The position numbers and the translations under genes are program-made. A stretch of 64,000 bases of DNA, from contig JACCGJ010001953.1 in assembly GCA_013407085.1 (NCBI GenBank), positions 22,135 through 86,134 on the forward strand, in the 5' to 3' direction. Every line of letters starts with the position of its first letter. The first letter of the stretch is position 1. The notes under the pieces were generated by a model. The model saw only the letters and a list, made by a program, of their open reading frames with translations, was not told the DNA's origin and ran no database searches. Positions 1 to 12,215 of this stretch are shown here, one piece after another. This DNA is from Atriophallophorus winterbourni (Eukaryota > Platyhelminthes > Trematoda > Plagiorchiida > Microphallidae).

Positions 1-119
1 GCGATTATGACTTGTCTTATCATACAACCACAGCGACCAGACTCTTGATCACACAACTACCTTAAATGATTTCGATGCTTGAATTTGTGGCTGTATTAAA
101 AATGGCCAACTATGTGATG

Positions 120-480
120 TTTTATGCAAACGCGCTTCTCGTCTGTCCGCAGTGCTACGGCGGATAAAAAATACGTCTTTGCATGCATTTCGATCACGCA
201 CACCACGACGGTGGATCATTAGGCGTTTTTACCTGGGAATATTTTCTCCTATGTTGAATAGATACAGTACCCCGTTGCTGGACTACGCTGCTCAAGATTG
301 GGCACCTTGGCAACAAAAGGTCTCGTTTCTAGAGCGGTCAAGACATCGAGTAACCAAGGTTTTCGGCGCTTTTGAAAACCAGATGCGTCGAATAATCAGG
401 TCAAAAGACTCGCACTCAGATCCCAGTAACATACGAGGTTATGCTTTTAAATTTAATTTCCTACACTAAAAATAACTTTT
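120..480 (+). pseudogene. CR1/Jockey-type LINE, C-terminal RT fragment
   Basis: Remnant of the region just after the reverse-transcriptase core of a CR1/Jockey-like non-LTR retrotransposon. The reading frame from 152 carries LDYAAQDWAPWQQ followed by SFLERSRHRVTKVF. This corresponds to the block that reads EHASQAWTPWMKKDI then LLDRIYHRATKLV in the better copy at 34.8-35.7 kb. Upstream, SVLRRIKN may match the LLGMLRRIF block. Similarity fades near 400, and neither the catalytic FADD motif nor a 3' UTR is present. It is a small decayed piece with no function expected. Confidence 0.55.
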
Positions 481-581
481 ACAGAACATTTTAATTCTGC
501 GCTTGTTTGTTTTATTTAAAGTTTGCTCCACCAACTTCAATAAATGCCAGACTATGAATGAAGAAAAGCAAATAGAATAAC

Positions 582-614
582 AGTGCGGGGGATGTGAGCA
601 ACATATTACTTTGA
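582..614 (+). repeat. 3'-end fragment of hammerhead unit (family 1)
   Basis: A short stretch from AGTGCGGGGGATG to ATTACTTTG matches the segment downstream of the ribozyme in the family-1 units at 26.7 and 52.9 kb, with one substitution (CATATT for CACATT). It corresponds to the terminal direct repeat of the 26.5-kb insertion and has no ribozyme core. Confidence 0.6.
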
Positions 615-616
615 GA

Positions 617-3600
617 ATTCATTTATTATTTAGGCCCATGTGACCTTCAAAATTCCTATGAAGATTACGATAAATCACTTCAAACAAACATTGTTTTTAG
701 TTTAGCCTTAACCGTCTCAAAAGTATATATTTGGGTAATTTTCTCCGTAGGCCAGTCATGAAACATGCTGTGTAGTGCTGGCCACCTTTGCTCATGAAAG
801 AGAATTTATGTAGCCGATTTAACATTGCTCAACGAAACGAATGCTCTTCGTGCAAAACAAGCCCTATCAAAAAGTCAATAATTTGATCGACTTTCCAATC
901 GACGAATCAGAGTAGGCCTTATTATACTTTTAAAAAAATAGTTCATTCACCAAACCATTCCCTGCGAGAGCTTTTCCTTCGAAACAACGCTGTCGGAATC
1001 GAACGAACAAGTTCACTTTTAACTAACTCGTAGATGGAACTCCTAAAACCTGTTTGCTTTCTTAACCGTATGTTTTGGCTAAACTCGATTACTACTTCCA
1101 CACAAATTGCTGTTAAATTTTCTTCACTGTAATTTGTGCCTATACCAGAACCATTCTCACCGTTCAGGAGAATATAAGTGATCACATTTTAAACTTACAA
1201 TAAACCACATAAAACCGGTCGTAATGAGCGTAATTGAAATGCATACAAATATTGATTCTTCGACTAATTAAAGTTCAATAAACGGTTACATATGCAGGAT
1301 TTCTACATTCTACCTTGCTGGTTGTAAACACAGTGCAGTGATGTTTGCTAATGAAAGTTTTTTGCTTGAATAGACATAGTTATAGCACTTCCAAGCACAA
1401 GGACACTCTCAATCGCATTGAGTACTTTTTCTGACCAGAATATTGTTGTTCAGTTCAGGTTTATTTACGCTGAATGAACAGGTTCACCGTGCGACTCGTC
1501 ACCCGCTGAGCAAAAACGAGGTCAAAGCCTTAGACGTTGGATCTGCTATTCTCTGTTCACCTTAGGAGGTAATGGTTGAGCGGTTAATATTATTTTGAAA
1601 ATCACGATTATTATAGTAGTGTTGAACTGAGGCTACCTTGAATTAACTATTAGATTTAGGCCCATCCAATCTTTGGCATCGGTGCACCAATCACCTAATC
1701 TTCAACTATTCGTTTAGGGTTTAACCATCACAGTCGTTTTGTTGACCTTACATTTTAGATAGCCACTCATCGGTCGACATAATGATTTCCAAAATTAGGA
1801 AATGTTTTCATATTACACAGTGTTTTTTATTACTACAATCTGGTAAAATATATGAGGTCAGATAATGAAAAGTATGTAATTATTTAAAAGAGTGAAAGGT
1901 GGCAGGGTGTAATTTCTTAAAGTTCCCAAGTTCAATTGAACCATGTGCTACCGAGATTTCGCGACAAATACATTCGCTAAACCACTCGAGAATAATGTGA
2001 TGAACATTTTGCGCTGCAAATCGTGAAGTCTAATTTGAGATTTGTTAATCCTATTTGTTGCCCGACACCCTTTTTTCATGGCATCTGGATTGAAAGTACT
2101 TCATTTTAGAACTAGCAATACTTTTTGTAGTAATGTAGGGACAAAACCGCATCCAACCTCCCTTTTTAGCTGATAGTATATGGTAAAACAGTGTTCAGAT
2201 TTCCTAAAGGGAAATTGAAAAGTACACTGTTCAAAAATGTTTAATTAGGGGTGACAATATTTTTACCTAACATTTTTTTGCTATAATAAAGTTTTCTTCA
2301 TGTAAGAATGCCTTTCCAACCTAAATATATACTCTTTGAACTAAAGAATAAAATCACAAGTGCAATGATTAATATCAAGTAATTTTGCACATGAAGATAT
2401 TATTCGAAGCCTATAGATTTTCAATATGTAGCATGTAGTGTACATTGAGCAGGCACTAGAAAACTGAAGATGATGAAATCATCTGAATAGACTCATGCGA
2501 AGCAAACCGTAACGCATTTGTTTCTTGCTCCGACAATTGTTGTCCAGAAGAACACATTGTGCCCTACTGGTGGTGTTTGATACTTGTGCTTAGATTCAAT
2601 GAACGGTCACTACTGGCTTAATTTTTTCTGGTTATAATGCGGATTTTTGGTCTTAGTCTTTGTTGTGATTTACTACTACGATTTGTTGTCGTGTATCCCT
2701 GTGGTAATTTGACTTTCACGCAGTCTCGCATTCAGTTTTCCTTCATCTCGGTAATTTATTTCACTTACTGTAGATAAAATCACTTGTTCAATTTTTACTT
2801 TTATTTGAAAATTTTGTAATGTACCACAAAATTATGAGTGTCATTTCCGGTGTATAAATGGAATTAATGTTGCTCCAGGATCATTAGATTTCAGATTTTA
2901 TCGCCATTACTTGCTAAATAAGTAATGATCGAATTATAGATTGGAATGAAGCGCAAACAAATTTATCGAAGAAATCAATATTTCTTGTTCATTCCGCCAA
3001 AACAGAACGCATTGAATTAAAAAACGACGGACAGAAGCGATGGGCTTTTTAAGTTCAATTTGATTTATTTGTTTTCAATATTTGAAAACCAGTCACCTTA
3101 CAGTTTCTGATTTAATTAAATTGAGAATGAAATTAATTTACTCAATTAAGCCAGACAACCATTAGCAAAATTCAAAGAGGATCGATCGATCTATCAATTA
3201 ATTATTTACATTGACATTCCATCCATTTTCGCTTGCCATGTAATAGAAGCTAGTAAGTAATCTCCAAACAGCAATAAGCGAACGACGTTGACTTTCAAAA
3301 AGGTAGGTTTTCGATTAGATTTTACCAGTGTTTGTGCCTCTGTGTGTCAAAGAAAGCGACTAGGTAACATACCCGAATTTATGCTCATAATGGTGCCAAT
3401 ATTCCCTTTGGGACTTGCGGTCTAGAAACCCGTAATATGTCTGATTGTTTCATGAAAAATATCTTGAGTTACTGAAGCGGACACAACAATATTCTACTTT
3501 TAAAATTGTCAGCACTTGTAGAGTATAGTCTAATAAATATTGCTGGTAGTTTAACGGGCATTGTTTTTATATAAGGTATTTCTGTGCCGTTTGGCAAGTA

Positions 3601-3640
3601 ATCGTGAAAATTGAGTTGTTGTGACAAAGCAACGGATAAG
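617..3640. other. no recognisable gene or element
   Basis: AT-rich sequence with only short chance reading frames (for example 943-1185 on the minus strand). I see no conserved domain, RNA gene or clear repeat here. Confidence 0.5.
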
Positions 3641-3647
3641 TTTGAGA

Positions 3648-3964
3648 TCGTTGTTGTTGGTCTCCTGTGGTCGATTGCGACCATGGATGTACATAACAAT
3701 CGCATGATTTTTTCATGTTCCACAGCTTTTCGATTGAATAAACATTCCTATTTGGGAGGAACAATCTCTCCCGCAGCGCTCGCAAAGATAGACCGAACTC
3801 GGTCGATCGGCGTCAGTTGTACGCCGGAGGTGTGATCTGCGTTCAGCATCCAAGAGCTGTCTCTGCTCCTCCCCAACTTGCAGACGACGTTTTACACAAT
3901 GCCTCCAATATGAGTGGTCAAAAGCAAGTTCTTCCCAACTCGCAGTAAAGCATTTAGTACGCAC
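3648..3964 (-). pseudogene. zinc-finger LINE, 3'-terminal fragment
   Basis: 5'-truncated 3' end of an endonuclease-RT non-LTR retrotransposon whose ORF2 ends in a Cys/His finger. From 3964 downward the frame reads SWEELAFDHSYWRHCVKRR, then a basic linker, then YLCERCGRDCSSQIGMF and SKSC, the family's terminal finger. Here the expected His is Gln (MFIQSK). The stop codon follows and a short 3' UTR ends in a CAA-type tail at about 3649-3659 (read on the plus strand as GTTGTTGTTGGTC). Similar ends lie at 9.5, 27.3, 41.2 and 56.3 kb. It carries neither RT core nor endonuclease and is a dead copy. Confidence 0.75.
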
Positions 3965-3969
3965 GCTCT

Positions 3970-5250
3970 GTATACCATTATTTTTGTCTTTATAGTCAAC
4001 TTGCGTTTACTCCAAACGCGAGAGTTCAATCAGGACAAAATAAAAGCTGCTCTACCAATCCGCTTATAATTAGCCGCGAAGGGTACTTTTATGCTCAGTG
4101 TGCTGCGACAATATTGCCAACGATGTTTCATTTGCAAATGCTTGATACGAGAATCATTACAAAGGATTATTCAAAGGAAACTATCAATCCTATTATTAAT
4201 CATGTGAAAATCGAAACTCATTTTCCCAATGCATGAAAATATTCGACAACTCCAGTCCGAGTACTCAGATTATCCGAAATTCCACAATAAGAAATATACT
4301 CTTGTGTTAACAAGCGCACTATTATGTTTCCTATATGTTTGCGGCAATTAAAACCGGCTTACGTGGCGAAAGATTAAAGTCCAAAATTTCTTCCGTTTCT
4401 ACATCAAACCTCCACACACACACAACTAACTCGTTTCATTGTTTAAACTTAATGGTGCGGCGATGTGTGACAATTAATCGTATGATAAACTGAACCACAT
4501 CGGTCGCCCGAATTCGGACGGCATAATTGCGCAAAAACGAATGCAAGAACACTGTAATTATGGCGGGCTGTCTAAATATTTATTCGATAAACAGCACACG
4601 CCGGTTTGTTACGCTCGAAACCGCTGTTTATGAATGATGCTGATGTTAACCCGCGTAGATCCAGATGTAGATTTTTGTGTCCAGTGAGGATTTAATTAGT
4701 CAGTAATTAAACCGAAGATTAACGTTCACTACCATATGAGGATAATTATGTGATGGCAATAATTGTTGTAATTTAAATTTCCAAACACGTGCCTGAAATA
4801 TCTATCTAGTTTCACATCATGTACAAAAAAATTTGTGGCAAACATCTACTCAACCATAATACGACTTGAATCCTTGAATCCATATTATTTTTTTTCAAAT
4901 TCAGCTAGTTTGTACAAATCAGTCAATGCACATTCGGTCGCAGGTAATTCTCGTCTACTGTCGATAATTAGTTTACTCTTTTGCATGTTCGTGGTATCGC
5001 GATTGGCATATTTTGCTAAACTTGCTTTCGTTTTAACTCCAACTTTTTAACAATGTGTCATCGTGACAGCTAGATGATGATTTTAGATGGTGTTCTCAAT
5101 AAAATTAATACACTGAGCTAAAAAGTTATCCTTTGTTGCTAAACACCCATGGGAGAATTAATTTTTAAATAGCATGCTTTGATTTTCGCATTCAAAGATA
5201 AGACAGAATTACGACGAACATAGCTGTGTTAAGATTTAAGTTACAAAGAA
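3970..5250. other. no recognisable gene or element
   Basis: AT-rich; the frame at 4835-5050 resembles no family I know and has no supporting signals. Confidence 0.45.
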
Positions 5251-5254
5251 CCGC

Positions 5255-5362
5255 GCAAAAGGCTAACTGAACCTGATCTTATTGTCTCCGCCTGATGATA
5301 GCAAGCATCCAGATACCGGTTGTGTTGTGTAAGTGAAGGGGAAGTGAGTACCACAAGATATT
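5255..5362 (+). repeat. decayed hammerhead unit (family 1)
   Basis: Recognisable by CTGAACCTGATCTTATTGTC, then CTGATGA at about 5292, then CCGGTTGTG and GTGTAAGTG. The second conserved core segment GAAA is replaced (AGATA) and stem II no longer pairs, so this copy should not cleave. Confidence 0.6.
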
Positions 5363-6985
5363 AACCGCCCAAAAGTCTTTTGATAAATCGGCCAAACGAA
5401 ATCTCACGAATTAAACATCAATAATTTGTTTCGGTGGAATTCGCTTAATGGATATTAATGAATAAATTTATTTATAATCAATTCAAATGGTACGTGTTGA
5501 TAATATATGTCCATGGATTCTAATTAAATTAAATTCATATACCATTGATATTTTTCAAGGACATCCGTAGTAAGTACAACATGAAAATTGCTTACATTTT
5601 CACCAATTACTTATCTAATATAAGCGAAAACCCTTTCCACTATTCCTTCATAATTCATTATATAAAGTTCGACTTTTATTGTGTTTCCTGACTACTGGTA
5701 ATGTTAGTATCGAATGAAGTTGAGTGCAGTGATTCGAAAAATCACGGAGAATTCATTAATCAAAGTTAGTTGACAGCGCTGTTTTGATAGTTGGCGCCAA
5801 GAAAATTTCAGCGCCTAGGCCCATTGTACACATTAGGATAAAAATTTGTAGAAACTGTTAGACTGACACTTCCGGGATGAATATCGAACATACACATACA
5901 CAAGAATTATTTGAGTAATATTGGTTATCGATTTGCAAACATTAATAAAATTTCTAAAAGAATGGGGACTTATGTTGTAACTGATCATATTGGATAGAAT
6001 GCAGCAAAATTTTTCTGAGTATAATGCTTGAATTGTATCGTGAAATTCACATTGATTTGTTTGTGACTGAAACGTTTGAATCGCTAGAAGTAATATCGTA
6101 CATTTTGACTAAGCGTTGCATAATTCTTTTATTGAATGTGGTAATAAAGTTTTGGTTTTATGCATCCACTATTTCAAATATAGACAATCCAAGTATAACC
6201 TTGTTTGGACAATCCAGCCTTTAAAAAGGTTTCGGGATCTCTGCCCATATCACCATAGTTATCATGTATTACGACAGGATAAAACCATGCTTTAAAACGT
6301 CTTTTGTTCTCTTATATATCATGAGCATATATTAGACCGGAAACTTGTATATTTACATAATTTATGCTACACTGATGTAGAGAGGATTAAATCCGGCTAC
6401 TAAGGCGTGCTGTGTGTGGGCTTGTAGTTTCGGTGTTGCGGAAATGCATCAATTCATTATTCTAGACATATAAGTTGATAATCACCGTAGCAACATGGCA
6501 ATGTAGCATTTCCTGTTTGCCTGAAGATACTGGGAGGCTTTGATCATACTATTTTTAAAAAAAATTCCGGAGAGGTTGCCGAATTCTCACATACGCGAAT
6601 TATTTTAGGGATGTGCTTTGGTTAATGAACCAGTCTGGGGTCGAAAGGCGATTAATCCATGACAACTAAGGACCGCTGTATTCGATTTCGTGAAAATTTA
6701 ACAAAAACCGTTGGACAATAAATGTGTATAATATGATATTTAGCTTTGCACAATCGTGGTTATCTTATAAGAAGTTTGTAGAAGCTTAAATTTTGAGGAT
6801 CAATCGCATAACGTTACTCAATACCAGCAAGTTAGCAGTCATAATTTGATGGCTGTTACAAATGAGTGTTAAGTGGATTAAAATTTATAGTAGTTCCCTA
6901 AAGTGAGACAAATTCAAAGGTATATCACACGTAGTGTCTCAAACTCCAATGTTGCTCAAAAGCTGTAATACGCAACTGTATGAAT
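5363..6985. other. no recognisable gene or element
   Basis: AT-rich with chance frames only. A short match to the unit's CAAGTATAACCTTGTTT stretch occurs near 6190 but is too short to call. Confidence 0.4.
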
Positions 6986-6989
6986 GTAA

Positions 6990-7043
6990 TGAATTGAATT
7001 GTATTGAATTGAGTGAATTAACCAACCAATGAATTGAATTGAG
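6990..7043 (+). repeat. GAATTG-type simple repeat
   Basis: Irregular tandem copies of AATTGAATTG. The same motif forms the 3' tail of a CR1-like fragment at 36.7 kb, so this may be a tail relic. Confidence 0.5.
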
Positions 7044-7189
7044 AATACCACACGATCGAATCACACTGTATGTATTAATTAATGTAACTGTAACAACAAG
7101 AATTTGAATTACAGAATTATTGATCATTATTGATTGTTATTCAAATAATGAACATCTATCTAGCATGTTTATTAATGTGCACTATGATG

Positions 7190-7581
7190 GTGTGGTACCA
7201 AATACTGGAAACTTGGACAATTAACACCCGTTTACAAAGGAGGTCGCAGTTCTGAGGTCAAAAATTACAGGCCGGTGACATTGCTGTTTTCGGTATCAAA
7301 CGTTTTTGAGCTATTAATGTATGCAGATTTAGTACAACATCTAGAAAGTAACTGACTTTCGTTAGTTCCTAGGCCCTGATTTCGCGAAAATCGTTCTTGT
7401 CTTACAAATTTGCGGATAAGCTTATAGGATTGAAAGAGAATTGTAGATACAGGTGGCTGTATTCATGAATGCTACCTTGACATTTCTAAAACATTTCTAA
7501 AGTAGATCATAATTTACTCTTGAACAAGCTGAAGAAACACGGTATTTTTGCATAATTATATGAATGATTTAGCGAGTACCT

Positions 7582-7586
<5 letters not shown>
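7190..7586 (+). pseudogene. CR1/Jockey-type LINE, RT N-terminal fragment
   Basis: Degenerate piece of a CR1-like reverse transcriptase. Readable blocks are KLGQLTPVYKGG then NYRPVTLLFSVSNVFELL (the region before RT domain A), a CLTNL patch, and ECYLDISKTF (domain A, with the catalytic Asp context YLDxSKxFD partly lost). Stops and frame changes separate the blocks. The fragment ends at an AT dinucleotide run at 7587. Domain order is colinear with the copies at 26.8 and 50.0 kb. Confidence 0.7.

Positions 7587-7619
<33 letters not shown>
7587..7619. repeat. (AT)n microsatellite
   Basis: Uninterrupted AT dinucleotide run directly after the RT fragment. Confidence 0.9.
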
Positions 7620-7623
<4 letters not shown>

Positions 7624-8496
7624 GTGATTATTTTAAAGTTACTTGTTTTTTTCATCCATAAATCTCGAACTGGTCTGTTAAACAGTTTTAGATAACTTCA
7701 ATGCTATATATATATATGGCGTTTACAACTTATTCGGGAATCTGTGGTGCAAAACACTGAAGACTGAAAACATGTTTCACAGATTTAGGGATTTAATGTA
7801 GCTCAAATAATCATTATTTCCGATTATTGAAGAGGCCAGAAATTTTTTAGCATTTGCTCTGGATTTTACACACACCGGTACTTTCGGTCATTCTTTGTTA
7901 AGCTTCGACTACCAATCGGGATAGTGAAATGTACCGACAGCAAACAGCTATTAGATTGATACCGCGGGTCGCAAACCGGAGCAAGTAAACTGTCCAAATG
8001 TGTGTATCGAAATTCGGAACAATGGCACATTTTTGAAATTGGATTCTCACGCTTGGCTAATCAAGGATATCCGTAAATCGTTTTAATTCGAGAAATTTTC
8101 GGGTCGATGCTCTCTCGCTTATCTGCACCGGTGCACATATCTGTCTTTGTTTATATTTCGAGGTCATTGTGTCTACGATTTTATGACCGAGGGGCGGATT
8201 GAATTTCAATCACACGTGACCTCAAATGTTTGAATCTGCCGCGCGATTTGTGCGCGCGTTTGTCTGGACCTAGCACAATGGCACTGCGTCATCCCGACAT
8301 GTGTCGCATGTCACCATCTTCATCGAACTGACTAATTTTCCAAATTAAAAAAAAGTTTTAACTGGTCGTTATCATCATTCTAGTGGGGAAAATTTTTGCA
8401 ATAAATTTCTGCCGACCGGATTGCGACGTATGTGAGTTTGCCAAAAGGAGGATCGGTGTGATATTATTCTTACCTATAGAATTGTGTCTACCGAAG
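7620..8496. other. no recognisable gene or element
   Basis: No domain or repeat recognised. Locally less AT-rich around 8100-8300. Confidence 0.4.
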
Positions 8497-8800
8497 AAAA
8501 TCCACTAAGACATTTGTTTCAAGAGTCTGGTGAGAATGTGACACGCGGTCATACCTTATCCCTTTACATCCCAAGTTCCTGGCGCCAATTTTGCCGTAAG
8601 TTCTATATTTTCATGGAATCCCATACCTCAACATGTGGCTATGCATAAAGCAAAATTTGTATTGCATATACAAATGAACATTATTCATGAGCCATATATT
8701 TGATAGGCTTTACTCGTTATATGTTATTATTTTTCACATTTTCATTCATACCGTACTCTTGTAATAAATTTTATACCGTAAATACTTGGATCCTTGGAGC
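8497..8800 (+). pseudogene. CR1-type LINE, extreme C-terminus and 3' UTR
   Basis: Reads NPLRHLFQESGENVTRGH, then LSLYIPSSW and, after small changes, CRKFYIFMESHTSTCG. This is the C-terminal block of CR1-like ORF2 seen elsewhere as PLKHLFKYRE then RSHSAALQIPHSR and CRRYFYSVRVCFLWN. The 3' UTR after it shares AACATTATTCATGAGCC and TTTCACATTTTCATTCATAC with the copy at 18.4-18.76 kb, and both end in ACCGTAAATACTTG-like tails. It is a short 5'-truncated insertion. Confidence 0.65.
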
Positions 8801-9486
8801 TTTAAATATGAGCGATTGCTGAAACGAACTAGAAAATATCAATTCAGCTTTACGCATGTCTTATATTTAGTGACTGAATATTGACGACAAAAAAAAATGT
8901 TTTACCGGCGAAAATGTTACAATTCACAATACACACAAAATGTTTCACTTTTCCGATATTAACTCACAGGAACAAATGCTAAAAATTTGGCTGGCATATG
9001 TAAATAATAGTCGAAGCGCTCTGGTGTAAGTTTGTTTGCATTTGTGCGGAAAGATATCCCTCGTGGTCAAAAGGTTTTGCCGTTTGCTGGCCAATTCATT
9101 AGAGCAGCGCATTTCACCGAACAGATGGATCGTACTGCCCGTGTTGACACACGATGAGTCACATAAAACCAGAATAAACAAAAGGGAATTATTTTGATTG
9201 GAACAAAAACAAACTGCATTTCCAGTTGAACACTCAAACTAATTCCTGTTTCCTACTGCTTCAATCAGCATAGTGGACGTTTATTTTAATATAAAATTGC
9301 CTCAGCTGTATGATTCGTGGTTGAGACCAAAAATATTCACTGAAAAAATGTAATATAATCAAGGAGCATCTTTTTGAAGATAAAGCCTGCACCATCGATA
9401 TATGCCTCTCCGTAGGGTCAATAATCTCAATAATGATCAACAATGCGGTACACAATTTATCTTATCATAATTTACATATCACTACA
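8801..9486. other. no recognisable gene or element
   Basis: Two short minus-strand frames (8945-9181 and 9261-9455) match nothing I recognise. Confidence 0.4.
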
Positions 9487-9487
9487 A

Positions 9488-9690
9488 TGTTGGCCTCCTT
9501 CAATTGATGTCCACCATGGATGTGCATCACAATCGCATGATTTTTTCATGCTTCACATCTTTTCGAATGAATAAACATTTCGATTTGGGAGGAACAATCT
9601 CTCTCCCAGCGCTCACAGCTATAGACAGTATTCTGTCGATCGGCGTCAGTTGCACGCCGGCGGCGTGCGGTGAATAATCACCGCATAATA
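9488..9690 (-). pseudogene. zinc-finger LINE, 3'-terminal fragment
   Basis: Very short 5'-truncated copy of the same LINE 3' end as at 3.7 kb. On the minus strand it reads RRRATDADRQNTVYSCER then WERDCSSQIEMFIHSKRC and a stop. The second finger Cys is Trp here, but the His (FIHSKRC) that other copies have lost is kept. The 3' UTR GATTGTGATGCACATCCATGG is shared with 3.7 and 56.3 kb and ends at GGAGGCCAAC, where the CAA tail begins in other copies. Confidence 0.7.
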
Positions 9691-9715
9691 CAACACTACA
9701 CTGAGAAATAATCAA

Positions 9716-10150
9716 CCTAGTAGTTTTGCTTGAAGAATCCGATTAGGTTAATGAAAGTTGCAAACTGAAAAAATTAAAAGTTTCATACTTCGAAGGTTTG
9801 AAAACTTGTGCATGCGGATACCGACACACGTACAAACATTAGATGGTTTTGTAGATGATGAAATGACATGATGCCACCAATTGGGATCGCTACTTCCGAG
9901 TCCCCTGTTATGATTTGAATCAGAGATCAAGCCTAGTGTTAAAAAATATGATTGCAATCAGCTTGCTCGAATACTGTATTTCACTAATCAACAAACAAAC
10001 AACATTTATGATGAAAATTATTGGCCCACTATTTGTATTTATTTTTCTCACGATCTGATCATTCATAATTCTCGAAGTCATCCGTGTATATGACAGTGCT
10101 GGAAAATAAAGTACATAATACATAGTACATACATACATAGTACATAATAC

Positions 10151-10189
<39 letters not shown>

Positions 10190-11635
10190 ATCGAATGTTT
10201 GTTTGATTGTATACAAAGTCGCATTATTATTTCATTTTTCCGGCCGCTAAGCTCGGCATTTGGGAATAATTCGATGGATTATGATTAGAAATTTGAATTC
10301 ACACACCGTAATAATGACTGATTCTGAACCAAATTCAGTGTTTAAAATAGATAAAGCAGTCTTCAGAACCGAGAGCAATAACAACACCTCGCGAATGCTT
10401 ATGACTCTTATATTATTGGTTATTTGTTAATAAATAGTTAAAGTTAACTTGAGCCAACTGTTAGCACAAGTCAAGGTTTAAGCTTCTATATTTATCAAAA
10501 AGCAATTATCTATTTACTACAATGATTTTCAAAATTTACATTTGGATAGTTTTGGAATTCACCTAGATCTGCTTAAATATAATATCGTGGTACAAATGTA
10601 GGTAAAAACGGTGTTATGGGCAAAAGGTCAACAAATGCATGTGAAAATTTATTTAATCATTAAGATTTAATTTCGTGTGCAAGTAATAAACTAGCCCGAA
10701 TCCATCTGTGCACAAGGGTATAGGACAATTCTTGTGATGGATCGAATGCATGCGAGTATGTTCTCATTGAAGAAAATATCTACAAGTAGCACGAAGTCCT
10801 TTCGTGTTTATGCTGATCGCTGACACGAGAATTCTCAGCGACTTTTTTTATTTTTCCTAGCGATCAGACGAGTAATCTAGCTGATCGATATTAATTAGGA
10901 ATTGAGTAAATAACTAGGTCAAAATATACCGCAGAGGCATTGATTGTTTTCTTGAGAGTGTCATCGATACATCTACTGTAACTGTTCCTTTCCCATATCT
11001 GTCTAAGACTGGGCAACCTGACAGTCTTTGACTGCGCGGCACTTTGCTTTGATCAGGGTTGTGATTTCATACATGCATACTGTCTAAACATTATCTGATT
11101 AATCTGGTATACAAAATTTAATGATTGTGCATTTGAAAAAATAGCTCCTCTTAGCGAATTCGGCAACTCAACGAATTTCGGAATTTTCGTAAACAAGACG
11201 AGGACGCGTCTAATACGATGTGTAGCTTGTGTCACATCAAGCATAGCTATTTATTGTCGGACTCGACTCAGAATTTTGATACAGAACGATCTGGATTTAT
11301 TGATATTGATTTAAACTATTTCAATATGATTCCTTTTTCAGCACAGGCGAATACGGGATATCTTGCTCGAAAACCGGGTAATACTTAGAATAGTATTGAT
11401 CGATGTCAATGCAAAGAAATTTGAGCGCAATCGGTTAGTGCACTTTTTGGGTAACGTTTCTTTCTTTGCATTGTGAATACACGATCGGTCCCAAACATAT
11501 TCCAATCGATTGTTGATCGATGTCATTGCTTGGATCTATTATTTTACCGTCAAAAATTTGGATGAAAATAAACAAGGTAGTAATTGATTCAACGGTAATG
11601 CGTGTGCGTTAATTTTCAAAAGTAAGAGATTAAAG
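9716..11635. other. no recognisable gene; contains a simple repeat
   Basis: AT-rich sequence. Apart from the simple repeat at 10110-10186 nothing is recognised; the frame at 9920-10216 simply runs through that repeat. Confidence 0.45.
10110..10186. repeat. GTACATA/TACATA array running into (AT)n
   Basis: Tandem variants of GTACATAATACATA followed by a pure AT run. Confidence 0.85.
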
Positions 11636-11639
11636 GCAG

Positions 11640-11768
11640 TTTATGGTTATGTTTCTCCCGTGATGCTCGCTATTTTTCTTGACAATTGGTCACGCGTTTA
11701 TTACGCGCATGACCCAGAACAAAACATACGCTTATCTTTTATAGGCAAATCTCGTTACCAGAACAACA
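11640..11768 (+). repeat. fragment of unknown dispersed repeat (R550)
   Basis: Shares CACGCGTTTATTACGC, GCTTATCTTTTATAGGC and AAATCTCGTTACC with the longer copies at 30.4, 57.8 and 62.5 kb. It is only a central piece and abuts a CR1 fragment. Confidence 0.55.
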
Positions 11769-12215
11769 TCGATCAAAGCCTGGGCCCTATGAGTGAGTAA
11801 GAATATTGAACTACTTGACAGCATTTATCATTATGCGACTGAGTTGTTTTCACGTTACAAATATTCGCCTTTCCAAGATCGAATGTCAAAACCTAAACTA
11901 CACGATTTCACACAGAGACAACTATGGAATAACCTTATGCTGGCATTAAAAATGTTTTGCACACCAAAGCTCACACCCTCACACATTTACAAAATCCTAA
12001 AGACGTTACTCGAACACGCAAACATCCAAAGGCTTGAAGCGTTACACATTCTCGACTAAATATTCGTCGTAATTTTTTATCCGTCAGAATTTGTTTCACC
12101 TGGAGTATCTGCCCGAAGAAATAACACGCTCGGAATCAGTCAAGGTTTTCGCTTCAAAGCTCGGTGAATAAATGACAAACCACGTGGTATGTGACTGTCT
12201 CTATTAATTCTAGGA
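11769..12215 (+). pseudogene. CR1-type LINE, C-terminal fragment
   Basis: Reads KAWAL, a stop, then VSKNIELLDSIYHYATELF and KLHDFTQRQ, then a stretch equivalent to KILHTENHPLKHLLN, and ends with matches to RRNFxSVRICFTW and the terminal CD.L/PY end of the copy at 47.9-48.5 kb (minus). The two belong to one subfamily: LHDFTQRRIRSDLLL there corresponds to LHDFTQRQLWNNLML here. Several stops and frame breaks show decay. A short 3' UTR follows. Confidence 0.75.

Noticed and set aside
6160..6220. Hammerhead-unit relic (CAAGTATAACCTTGTTT)
   Set aside because: Only about 17 bp match with nothing in order around it.
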